Below are positions 1-5,926 of a stretch of DNA of 5,926 nt, in pieces. The DNA lies in assembly GCA_947305045.1 (NCBI GenBank), contig CAMZCW010000147.1, forward strand, positions 1 through 5,926. Reading direction: 5' to 3'. Origin of the DNA: an uncultured Bacteroidales bacterium. Its GTDB lineage: Bacteria; Bacteroidota; Bacteroidia; Bacteroidales; UBA932. The position numbers and the translations under genes are program-made. Position 1 is the first letter of the stretch. Every line of letters starts with the position of its first letter. Under the pieces are notes generated by a model. The model was not told where the DNA came from. It was given only the letters and a program-made list of their open reading frames with translations, and searched no databases.

Positions 1-52
1 CCCTGCGTACCTGTGTGGCAATCTGCTTGAGTTCTTCGTTTGTTTTAGCCAT
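1..52 (-). CDS. Partial CDS, N-terminal 17 residues; possible transketolase (N-terminal part)
   Basis: The minus strand has an ATG at 52-50, preceded by an A/T-rich stretch typical of Bacteroidetes start sites. It stays open for 17 codons to the window edge, reading MAKTNEELKQIATQVRR. The 'IA-x-QVRR' pattern resembles the first helix of the short N-terminal transketolase subunits or halves of Bacteroidetes, where an Arg-Arg-Asp-Ile segment precedes the thiamine-diphosphate-binding region. None of the catalytic or cofactor motifs is inside the window, so the identification is tentative. The context is compatible: it is the third gene of a block starting with an arabinofuranosidase and a sugar mutarotase, and transketolase is needed to feed arabinose carbon into the pentose phosphate pathway. 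It begins 30 bp after the galM stop, is probably co-transcribed with galM, and may also have its own promoter (74-81). That a gene starts here is more certain than what it encodes. Confidence 0.5.
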   Translation of the reverse strand, partial: MAKTNEELKQIATQVRR

Positions 53-73
53 ATTATTATATATGTAGATTGA

Positions 74-81
74 CAAAGATA
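74..81 (-). promoter_or_regulatory. Candidate Bacteroidetes -7 box (TATCTTTG) before the gene at 52
   Basis: Read on the minus strand, this octamer fits the Bacteroidetes housekeeping -7 consensus TAnnTTTG exactly. It begins one base after the galM stop codon and lies 21 bases upstream of the ATG at 52, a sensible 5' leader length. No convincing -33 TTTG element sits 19-21 bp upstream; the nearest T-rich run, TTTTCG at 105-100, is weak and lies inside galM. It could give the last gene an internal promoter, or be a chance match in an A/T-rich gap. Confidence 0.35.
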
Positions 82-82
82 A

Positions 83-1213
83 TTATTTTACGCCAAAAGC
101 GAAAATGGTGTGGCTGGCGTAAGTTTCACCGGGACGGAGTACGGCGCTGGGCCAGTCGGGCTTGTTGGGCGTGTCCGGATATTTCTGGGTTTCCAGGCAG
201 ATGCCGGTGCGCATCATGTAGGTAATGCCCTTTTTGCCAACGACCGTGCCATCCAGGAAGTTGCCGCTGTACACCTGCACGCCGGGCTCGTCCGTATAGA
301 CCTTAAGGTCGATGCCAGTCTCCGGGCAATAGAGCTCGCAGGCCACCTTGGAAATGTCGCCGGCGGTGTCCAGGCACCAGTTGTGGTCATATCCGTTGCC
401 GTTTTTGAGCTGCTGGTCATCGGCTGCAATATCCTCGCCGATGCGCTTGAGGGTGGTGAAGTCGAACGGGGTACCGGCTACAGGGACAATCTCGCCGGTG
501 GTCATGTACGTATCGTCCACGGGCGTGAAGTTGGAAGCGTTGATGTAAAGCTCATCCTTTACGATGCCGTGGCCGGCCGGGTCTCCGGAGAGGTTGAAAT
601 AGGAGTGGTTGGTCATGTTGATGACGGTAGGGGCGTCCGTAGTGGCTTCATAGGCAATGTCAATGGCGCCTTCCTCCGTAAGGGTGTAGGTTACAAAGGC
701 GCGTACGTTGCCGGGGAAGTTGTTGTCGCCGTCCGGGGATTCGCGGAGGAGCTTAACGTGGGTAGCATCGGCCTCTACAACCTGGTATACCTGGTACTGC
801 CAGCCGGTGGGGCCGCCGTGGAGGCAATGCCCGAAGTTGTTCTGCGGCAGCTGGTATTCTACGCCGTCCAGGGTGATTTTTCCCTGGTTGATGCGGTTGG
901 CATAGCGGCCAATAGCGGCGCCAAAGTCGCTGGCGTTGTGCTCCGGGAAGTAGTCCTGCACTTTGCTGAAGCCCAGCACGACATCCTTGTACTCGCCGTT
1001 TTTGTCCGGCACCATGATGGAGACAATGCGGCCACCGAAGTTGGTGATGCACACCTCCATGCCGTTGGCATTGGTGAGTGTGTACAGGGCGGTGGGTTCA
1101 CCGTTGTACTCGTTTACAAAGTCTTGGGGGTTGAGGCCGCTCTTGGTGAGCTGGGCCTTGGGGGCGCAGGCTACTGCGAGTGCTGCGCACAGGAGGAAAA
1201 GTGTTTTTTTCAT
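83..1213 (-). CDS. galM: Aldose 1-epimerase (galactose mutarotase family), predicted lipoprotein
   Basis: This 376-residue protein interconverts the alpha and beta anomers of free aldoses. Expected GalM active-site positions are visible: NRI at R107, the HGG histidine H132, the TNHSYFNL histidine H203, GYDHNW with D276, and the general base E341 in GICLETQKYPDTPN. No key residue is missing and the family fold is full length. The start at 1213 is preferred over an in-frame ATG at 1264 because the first 15 residues, MKKTLFLLCAALAVA, form a good signal sequence followed by C16. The longer start would overlap the upstream gene by 44 bp and bury that signal. The lipobox (A-V-A-C) has Ala rather than Leu at -3, so lipidation is likely but not certain. 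The acidic surface-export signature seen after the Cys of exposed Bacteroidetes lipoproteins is absent, suggesting a periplasm-facing protein. It starts 7 bp after the arabinofuranosidase stop, indicating one operon and a role on sugars released by that enzyme. Confidence 0.93.
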   Translation of the reverse strand: MKKTLFLLCAALAVACAPKAQLTKSGLNPQDFVNEYNGEPTALYTLTNANGMEVCITNFGGRIVSIMVPDKNGEYKDVVLGFSKVQDYFPEHNASDFGAAIGRYANRINQGKITLDGVEYQLPQNNFGHCLHGGPTGWQYQVYQVVEADATHVKLLRESPDGDNNFPGNVRAFVTYTLTEEGAIDIAYEATTDAPTVINMTNHSYFNLSGDPAGHGIVKDELYINASNFTPVDDTYMTTGEIVPVAGTPFDFTTLKRIGEDIAADDQQLKNGNGYDHNWCLDTAGDISKVACELYCPETGIDLKVYTDEPGVQVYSGNFLDGTVVGKKGITYMMRTGICLETQKYPDTPNKPDWPSAVLRPGETYASHTIFAFGVK

Positions 1214-1220
1214 GATGTGG

Positions 1221-3191
1221 TTATTTTTCCAATACATAAATGCAGAAGGAGTAGGCGGGGACACGGGCAGCGATGCTCTTGCCCTCTCCGCTGAAGGTCA
1301 CCCGGGCGGGCTGGATGTAGTCCGGACGCTCCAGGCTGTTCTCTCCATCCTGCTCCGGGCAGCTGAGCAGGTAGCTTTCCACGGCTTTCACCACAGCCTT
1401 TTTCTTGAGACCGGTAAAGTTCAGGGTTACGTCCTGCGCCTTGTCGGAGGTGTTTACCACCTTCACGTAAATCTTGCTGCCATCCAGCACGGCGCTGGCG
1501 AACAGGCCGTCCTGGCCTTCCGCGCCGGTGACGTTGGCCCCGTTCATGGTGAGGCTGAGGCAGTTGCTGCCGCGGAACTGGCCGTACAGCTGCTGGACAT
1601 GCCAGCTGGCAGTGCGGAAGCTGCGCAGGTTGTCGTACCAGATAAGGTCCGGACGCCACTGCCAGCCTTCCACATGGGCAAACAGGGGAGCGTAGGTGGC
1701 CATTTCCACCACGTCTGCGTTGCGCTCGATACCGGTCATGAAGGCCGCTTCCAGGAGGGACGCATGGAAGTGGTTCCATTTTTTGCCCTTGGCGTGGCAG
1801 GCGTATTCGCCGGCAAACACCTTGGGCCCCTTACGGTCATAGGTGTCGTAGCGGGCGCCCTGGGCGAGGAACCAGTTGTAGGGCCTGTAGAAGTGTTCGT
1901 CCACCAGATCGGCCTTCAGGCGTTTCATCTCCGGCCAAAGGTAGTCAAACTGTTTGCCCTCCGAATCCGGGCCGCTGGAGCCCACAATCTTGATTTCCGG
2001 ATGGGCGGCGCGGATGGCCTTGAGGAACGGCTCCAGGTGCTCCGGGTAGGTGGCATTCCACTGCTCGTTGCCAATGCCGATAAACTTCATGTTGAACGGT
2101 TCCGGGTGGCCCATTTCTGCGCGGACCTTGCCCCAGGGGGTATCTACGGAGCCATTGGCAAACTCAATGAGGTCCAACGCATCCTGGATAAAGGGCTGGA
2201 GCTCGTCCAGCGGGCAGTGGGCTTTCTGGCCCTCGTTCTGGAACTGGCAGGCGAGGCCGCAGCTCAGGATGGGAAGCGGCTCCGAGCCAATTTCTTCGCT
2301 GAGCTGGAAGAATTCGTAGAACCCCAGGCCGTAGCTCTGGTAATAGTCCGGATAGAAGCGGTGGGGGAAGGTATATTCCCAGCGGTTCTCGTTGAGGGGA
2401 CGGTTTTCCACCGGGCCCACGGAATTTTTCCAGTTGTAGCGCGTTTGCAGGTCCGTGCCTTCCACAATGCAGCCGCCGGGGAAGCGGAAAATGCCCGGGT
2501 GGAGGTCGTACAGGGCCTGGGCCAGGTCTTTGCGAAGCCCGTTCTCATGGCCCATCCAGGTATCTACCGGGAACAGGGAAACGTGCTCCAGGTCTGTGGC
2601 AGCGCGCTCTCCCACCAGGAAAATGCGGAGGATGCTCTTATCCAGCGTCTGGTCCGGGTGAAGGATGAGCTGGTATTTTTTCCAGTCTTTTCCGCTCACC
2701 TTGAGGGTGTCCTGGCACAGGAAGTGGTTCTCGCCCATGGAGGCCGTATTGGCCAGCTCTACGCGGAGAAGGGACTCACCGCCATCCGGAACGCGGGCCC
2801 ACACGGAGAAACGATAGGACTCGCCTTTTTTGACGCCGATACCAAAGAAACCTTCGTTGTCCAGTCCGGTCCATTTGTGCGGATGGCCGGGATTGCCGAG
2901 GCGGACATAGTGCGGATTGCGGGCAAAGGGACCGTCCTCGCGGACTTCCACCTTGCCAAAGGCCTTCCAGCCTTGCAGGGCGTCGCACGGGAACTCGAAG
3001 GAGCGGTTTTTGACCAGTTCTGCATACAGACCGCCGTCTGCGGCGTAGTTAATGTCCTCAAAGAAAATGCCATACAAGGTGGACGGAATGGGTGCACCGG
3101 CTTTTTTGAGGTTGATATCCAATTGATGGGTTTGCGCCAAGGCGGCAAGGGAAAGAAGCGCCGCGGCAAGTGTCAGGACGATTTTTCGCAT
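1221..3191 (-). CDS. Secreted GH51 alpha-L-arabinofuranosidase
   Basis: This 656-residue enzyme should remove terminal alpha-L-arabinofuranosyl residues from arabinan, arabinoxylan or their oligosaccharides with retention of configuration. A cleavable signal peptide is clear (MRKIVLTLAAALLSLAALAQ, cut near residue 20), placing it outside the cytoplasm. Domain order: an N-terminal GH51 segment with GIFFEDINYAADGG (41-54); a jelly-roll, CBM4_9-like insertion (about 70-210); a TIM barrel starting near NGLRKDLA with FRFPGGC (235-241); and a C-terminal beta-sandwich of the alpha-L-AF_C type to the end. The acid/base glutamate is E376 in GIGNEQW. The nucleophile is most likely E462 in FAGEYACH. H433 in DEHFYRP matches a conserved substrate-site histidine. 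This large insertion-bearing layout resembles plant and Bacteroidetes GH51 enzymes more than the ~500-residue intracellular bacterial type. It is the first gene of the minus-strand operon and diverges from the sensor/regulator gene across a 66-bp gap. Substrate preference cannot be read from the sequence. Confidence 0.94.
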   Translation of the reverse strand: MRKIVLTLAAALLSLAALAQTHQLDINLKKAGAPIPSTLYGIFFEDINYAADGGLYAELVKNRSFEFPCDALQGWKAFGKVEVREDGPFARNPHYVRLGNPGHPHKWTGLDNEGFFGIGVKKGESYRFSVWARVPDGGESLLRVELANTASMGENHFLCQDTLKVSGKDWKKYQLILHPDQTLDKSILRIFLVGERAATDLEHVSLFPVDTWMGHENGLRKDLAQALYDLHPGIFRFPGGCIVEGTDLQTRYNWKNSVGPVENRPLNENRWEYTFPHRFYPDYYQSYGLGFYEFFQLSEEIGSEPLPILSCGLACQFQNEGQKAHCPLDELQPFIQDALDLIEFANGSVDTPWGKVRAEMGHPEPFNMKFIGIGNEQWNATYPEHLEPFLKAIRAAHPEIKIVGSSGPDSEGKQFDYLWPEMKRLKADLVDEHFYRPYNWFLAQGARYDTYDRKGPKVFAGEYACHAKGKKWNHFHASLLEAAFMTGIERNADVVEMATYAPLFAHVEGWQWRPDLIWYDNLRSFRTASWHVQQLYGQFRGSNCLSLTMNGANVTGAEGQDGLFASAVLDGSKIYVKVVNTSDKAQDVTLNFTGLKKKAVVKAVESYLLSCPEQDGENSLERPDYIQPARVTFSGEGKSIAARVPAYSFCIYVLEK

Positions 3192-3193
3192 AT

Positions 3194-3210
3194 AAACAGG
3201 TTATCAGTTT
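3194..3210. promoter_or_regulatory. Weak imperfect dyad AAAC-N9-GTTT in the arabinofuranosidase leader
   Basis: A 17-bp imperfect inverted repeat (AAACAGGTTATCAGTTT) has perfect 4-bp outer arms AAAC/GTTT and further symmetric pairs at alternate inner positions. It lies 3-19 bp upstream of the arabinofuranosidase start codon, within the expected mRNA leader. It could be an operator for the adjacent regulator or for an unlinked one. The symmetry is modest and could be chance in A/T-rich DNA. Confidence 0.2.
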
Positions 3211-3220
3211 TTTAATTGGT

Positions 3221-3228
3221 CAAAAATA
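3221..3228 (-). promoter_or_regulatory. Bacteroidetes -7 box (TATTTTTG) for the arabinofuranosidase-galM operon
   Basis: On the minus strand this octamer is an exact TAnnTTTG match. It would start transcription roughly 20-25 nt before the arabinofuranosidase ATG at 3191. At the expected 19-21 bp spacing there is no recognisable -33 TTTG; the nearest TTTG (3258-3255) is 26 bp away. A poor -33 element is common at promoters that need an activator, which fits control by a dedicated regulator. Confidence 0.5.
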
Positions 3229-3230
3229 CA

Positions 3231-3238
3231 TACTTTTG
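3231..3238 (+). promoter_or_regulatory. Bacteroidetes -7 box (TACTTTTG) for the sensor/regulator gene
   Basis: This octamer is an exact TAnnTTTG match 19 bp upstream of the regulator ATG at 3258, giving an expected leader of about 12-15 nt. The -33 region is T-rich (GTTTTTTAATTGG, 3207-3219) but has no clear TTTG at the right spacing. It is separated by only 2 bp from the opposing -7 motif at 3221-3228. Confidence 0.5.
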
Positions 3239-3247
3239 TAGTATAAT

Positions 3248-3253
3248 AGGTGG
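3248..3253 (+). promoter_or_regulatory. Possible Shine-Dalgarno-like AGGTGG before the regulator start
   Basis: AGGTGG lies 4 nt upstream of the ATG at 3258 and is one base from AGGAGG. Members of this phylum generally depend little on Shine-Dalgarno pairing, so its functional weight is uncertain. It supports 3258 as the start: the ATG is followed at once by a signal peptide, and no later Met would keep that signal intact. Confidence 0.35.
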
Positions 3254-3257
3254 ACAA

Positions 3258-5926
3258 ATGAACAATCCAGGTGTAAAAACAGTTGCCCTGTTGGCGCTCT
3301 TTCTGCTCTTCATGCCGGTAGTCTCCCTGGCACAAGGGGGTTACGAAGACAAATATAACATTTCTGTGGTAAACATGGAAAAAGGTTTTCCCAGTAATTA
3401 TGTGGATGACCTTTTTGTGGACAGCGCCGGCTTTCTCTGGATCGCTACCGGAGGCGGCGGATTGTGCCGCTTCGACGGCACGGAACTGCTTACTTTTTCG
3501 TATGCCACCACGCCCTCTGTACGGAGTAATTTTGTGCGCAATGTGGTTCAGGACGGTTTCAACCGGCTTTGGGTATCGTCAGAAGGCGGCCTGGATATCC
3601 TGGATTTAAAGCATCTTACCCATGTGGAACTGGACCTTCCCATTCCGGAGCAGAAAGAGCACCTCTGCTGCTCGTATGTGACCATGGATGCCACAGGGGC
3701 GCTCTGGACCAAATTCTCGGATAAACTGTACCGTATCTCGTTCGATGGGGAAGGAGGCGTGGCACAGGTGCATGCGTTCACCCATCCTTCTCTCTCACCC
3801 GTGAACTATGTTTTTAAAGATGTGGATATTGACGGCACTGTGTGGGCGGTGCTGGACGGACGGATTCATAAGATTGGACTCTCCGGAGATGCGCTGGTGG
3901 CAAGTCCGCTTTTAACTACACTGGAAGTAGGCGATGGCGTCTATGTGTCCGATTATCTGGCCGACGGCTCCCAGGTGTGGATTTCCACAGAAGTGGGCCT
4001 GTATCTGCTGCACCGCGTTTCCGGCGAGTGGAAAAGGTATATGCACAATCCCTCGGATCCCCGTTCCCTTACCCAGAACTTTGTCACCGCGCTGGCCAGG
4101 ATGGCGGATGGTCAGGTGCTGGCGTCCACCCTGCATGGCCTGAATATTTATAACCCGCTCACGGATAACTTTTCCCATTTTGGAGAAGACGTTATCAATG
4201 GCCTTCGCGCACTTCCCAACGGCCTTTTGGTGGCTACGGAAAACAACGGCTGGAAGGAGGTGAGTCCCCAGCAGCTCAGTTTTACCAATCTGGGCCGGGA
4301 TGCCGGGCTGCCCACGGGGGTGGTGAATGCCCTTTTGCAGGAGCCTTCCGGGAGACTTTGGGTGGGACTGGTAGAAGGCGGCCTGAGTGTGCGGGAGCCG
4401 GGTCAAGGGCGCTTTGCCACCCTTACACGGGAGCATGGCGGACTTACGCACAATAGTGTGAGCGCGCTTTGTATGGGGCCGGACAATACCTTGTATGCAG
4501 GTACCTGGGGCGGCGGTATAGATGTGGTGCGGGGGAGTAAGCCTTACAAGGTGCTGTCGCATTTGCCGGCGAATGGCTCCCTGACGAACTTCGTGGGCCT
4601 GCTGGAATATGACAGCCGCAATAACCTCCTTTGGGTAGGCTCCAACCAGGGCATCTTTCAATACGATTTTCAGACGCGCACGTATACGCAGGCAACCCGG
4701 GAAGCGGTTTCCGGCTGCATCGGCTCCTGTATTGACCAAAAAGGAAACCTGTGGGTGGGGTGCCAGCAGGGGTTGTATGTGTTCAATCTGAATGAAAAAG
4801 GGCCCGATGGAACCTTTTCGTACAAGCATTTTGCCTCCAAACTGGATTCTCCGGAGCTTCGCGCAGAGGACAAAATCTGCTGTATTACTGAAGCGCCGGA
4901 CGGTACCATCTGGCTGGGGAGCAATGGCGGGGGCGTGTTCCATGCAACAGCGTCGGAAGGCGGATGGAACTTCCGGGGATATTCGTCGGTGCAGGGCTTG
5001 TCCAGTGATCAGGTGCGCGGGCTGGCCGTAGATCCCCAGGGGAATGTCTGGGTGAGCACGGTCCGTGGTCTGAATCGACTTTCGCCTACAAACGGCTCCA
5101 TCGTACCTTTTTTCCGTGAAGACGGCCTCCCGGGGGATGCTTTCCATTGGAACAATGCCTTCCAGGGGCATGACGGATTGTTGTATTTTGGTTATACAGA
5201 CGGCATTATTGCCCTGGATCCCAGCCATTTTCACGAGCAGATGAATGTGGATCCGTTGCGCCTCACCCTGGTAAGCGTGGAAGATACGGAGTACCGGGAT
5301 CCTTTCCTAAAGGAACTGCGGCTTCATGAGAAGGACCATTCCATCCGCTTCTGTTTCTCCGTGTTGGGCCTTAGCGGCAATCGTACACATTTCCAGTACA
5401 AGCTAGATGGCTTTGACAAGACGTGGATTACACTGCCGGAGGACCGGGGAGACGTTACGTACAGCACGTTGCCCGGAGGGCGCTATACCTTGCGGGTACG
5501 AGCCATGGACCCGTATGGCAATGTGACGGGAAGCATCCTGCTCCCGGTGGCGGTTACACCCTATTTTTATCGGACCTGGTGGTTCTTCCTGCTGGTGCTT
5601 GTCGCGCTGGTGCTGACAGGGTGGGCGGTGGTGCTTTTGCGCACCCGCTCCCTCCGGCGCCGGCAGCAGGAGCTGGAGCAGACGGTGGCGCTGCGCACGC
5701 GGGAGATATCGGCCCAGAAGCGGCTGGTGGAACAGAAGGCGGAAGAGCTGCGGCGGCAAAACGAGGTGCTGCTGCGCCAGAATGAGGAACTGGCTTCGCG
5801 CAAGCTCCTCTTCCCGCCGGACCGGCAGCATGACGCAGAGGATAATCCGTTCCGGGAAAAAGCGCTGGAGGTGGTCCGTGGCCTGTACAAGAATCCGGAT
5901 TTGGACGTAAACGCCTTCTGCCTGGC
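3258..5926 (+). CDS. HTCS-like membrane sensor/transcription regulator lacking kinase and receiver domains (3'-partial)
   Basis: The frame is open from the ATG at 3258 to the window edge: 889 complete codons plus two bases. Residues 1-26 are a signal peptide (hydrophobic LLALFLLFMPVVSLAQ). Residues about 36-660 contain fourteen propeller-blade repeats of the reg_prop type, with 'G-x-LW-x-G/S-T' cores at W61, W105, W150, W196, W241, about L288, about L324, W368, Y413, W459, W499, W552, W598 and Y643; that number fits two seven-bladed propellers. A Y_Y_Y domain follows (about 675-768; FQYKLDGFDKTW and GGRYTLRVRAMDPYG), then one transmembrane helix (774-794) with an RSLRRR inner flank, and a coiled coil (about 799-850). 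Residues 862-889 (DNPFREKALEVVRGLYKNPD, then LDVNAFCL) resemble the first helices of an AraC-type DNA-binding domain as found at the C-terminus of HTCS proteins. No histidine kinase H-box, ATPase or receiver lies between membrane and this segment. By family analogy it binds an oligosaccharide in the periplasm and controls nearby genes, plausibly the divergent arabinofuranosidase operon. The HTH itself is outside the window. The sensor assignment is firm; the DNA-binding end is probable. Confidence 0.9.
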   Translation, partial: MNNPGVKTVALLALFLLFMPVVSLAQGGYEDKYNISVVNMEKGFPSNYVDDLFVDSAGFLWIATGGGGLCRFDGTELLTFSYATTPSVRSNFVRNVVQDGFNRLWVSSEGGLDILDLKHLTHVELDLPIPEQKEHLCCSYVTMDATGALWTKFSDKLYRISFDGEGGVAQVHAFTHPSLSPVNYVFKDVDIDGTVWAVLDGRIHKIGLSGDALVASPLLTTLEVGDGVYVSDYLADGSQVWISTEVGLYLLHRVSGEWKRYMHNPSDPRSLTQNFVTALARMADGQVLASTLHGLNIYNPLTDNFSHFGEDVINGLRALPNGLLVATENNGWKEVSPQQLSFTNLGRDAGLPTGVVNALLQEPSGRLWVGLVEGGLSVREPGQGRFATLTREHGGLTHNSVSALCMGPDNTLYAGTWGGGIDVVRGSKPYKVLSHLPANGSLTNFVGLLEYDSRNNLLWVGSNQGIFQYDFQTRTYTQATREAVSGCIGSCIDQKGNLWVGCQQGLYVFNLNEKGPDGTFSYKHFASKLDSPELRAEDKICCITEAPDGTIWLGSNGGGVFHATASEGGWNFRGYSSVQGLSSDQVRGLAVDPQGNVWVSTVRGLNRLSPTNGSIVPFFREDGLPGDAFHWNNAFQGHDGLLYFGYTDGIIALDPSHFHEQMNVDPLRLTLVSVEDTEYRDPFLKELRLHEKDHSIRFCFSVLGLSGNRTHFQYKLDGFDKTWITLPEDRGDVTYSTLPGGRYTLRVRAMDPYGNVTGSILLPVAVTPYFYRTWWFFLLVLVALVLTGWAVVLLRTRSLRRRQQELEQTVALRTREISAQKRLVEQKAEELRRQNEVLLRQNEELASRKLLFPPDRQHDAEDNPFREKALEVVRGLYKNPDLDVNAFCL

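Noticed and set aside
1214..1264. Longer galM starting at the in-frame ATG at 1264
   Set aside because: It would overlap the upstream coding sequence by 44 bp and place 17 extra residues ahead of a well-formed signal sequence. The ATG at 1213 is preferred.
110..1294. A 394-codon plus-strand open frame opposite galM
   Set aside because: Its translation is rich in Val, Gly and Ala and low in motif content, with no family resemblance. The opposite strand encodes an intact mutarotase.
963..3215. A 750-codon open frame on the plus strand opposite the arabinofuranosidase and part of galM
   Set aside because: It is antisense to two genes with clear signal peptides and catalytic motifs. Its translation has no recognisable domain, and long antisense frames are expected in GC-rich coding DNA with biased third positions.
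3912..5234. A 440-codon minus-strand open frame opposite the sensor gene
   Set aside because: The plus strand here encodes an uninterrupted series of propeller blades. The antisense translation has no repeats or domains and no promoter or start context of its own.
5403..5890. Short open frames on both strands in the TM/coiled-coil coding region (minus 5403-5831 and 5567-5890; plus 5423-5785)
   Set aside because: They arise from Arg/Glu/Gln/Leu-rich codons of the coiled-coil segment read in other frames. The main plus frame is continuous through the whole region and has coherent domain structure.
3258..5926. CRISPR, insertion sequence, tRNA or rRNA content, and DNA-level tandem repeats in the propeller region
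   Set aside because: The blade repeats are diverged at DNA level and are protein-level repeats only. I saw no terminal inverted repeats, transposase, tRNA cloverleaf or spaced direct repeats anywhere in the window.

Overview
The window looks like chromosomal DNA from a gut-type or plant-polysaccharide-degrading member of the Bacteroidota, most likely Bacteroidales. The support is the Bacteroidetes -7 promoter motif TAnnTTTG in the gene gaps, A/T-rich start-codon contexts, secreted glycoside-processing enzymes, and a periplasmic two-propeller plus Y_Y_Y sensor protein of the type found in Bacteroides hybrid two-component systems (HTCS). The coding DNA is fairly GC-rich for the phylum. I cannot name a genus.

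Layout. Positions 1-3191 hold a minus-strand block, read right to left: a secreted GH51 alpha-L-arabinofuranosidase (3191-1221); a lipoprotein-type aldose 1-epimerase, GalM (1213-83), only 7 bp downstream; and the first 17 codons of a further gene (52-1) whose N-terminus resembles a transketolase. Positions 3192-3257 are a 66-bp divergent control region with two opposed -7 motifs only 2 bp apart. From 3258 to the right edge runs one uninterrupted plus-strand reading frame (889 complete codons, no stop before the edge). It encodes a membrane-spanning sensor/regulator: signal peptide, fourteen propeller-blade repeats, Y_Y_Y domain, one transmembrane helix, coiled coil, then what looks like the start of an AraC-type DNA-binding domain.

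Working model (inference). The arabinofuranosidase releases L-arabinose from arabinan or arabinoxylan fragments in the periplasm or outside the cell. The mutarotase speeds anomer equilibration of the released sugar. The partial gene, if it is a transketolase, would feed the pentose phosphate pathway. The divergent regulator probably senses a related oligosaccharide in the periplasm and controls this operon.

The most notable feature is the regulator's architecture. It has the complete sensory half of an HTCS, but the histidine kinase, ATPase and receiver domains are absent. The coiled coil leads within about 15 residues into the apparent AraC-type DNA-binding domain. This suggests a one-component, membrane-tethered version of an HTCS. 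The HTH itself lies beyond the window edge, so this reading rests on the linker and the first ~28 residues of that domain.
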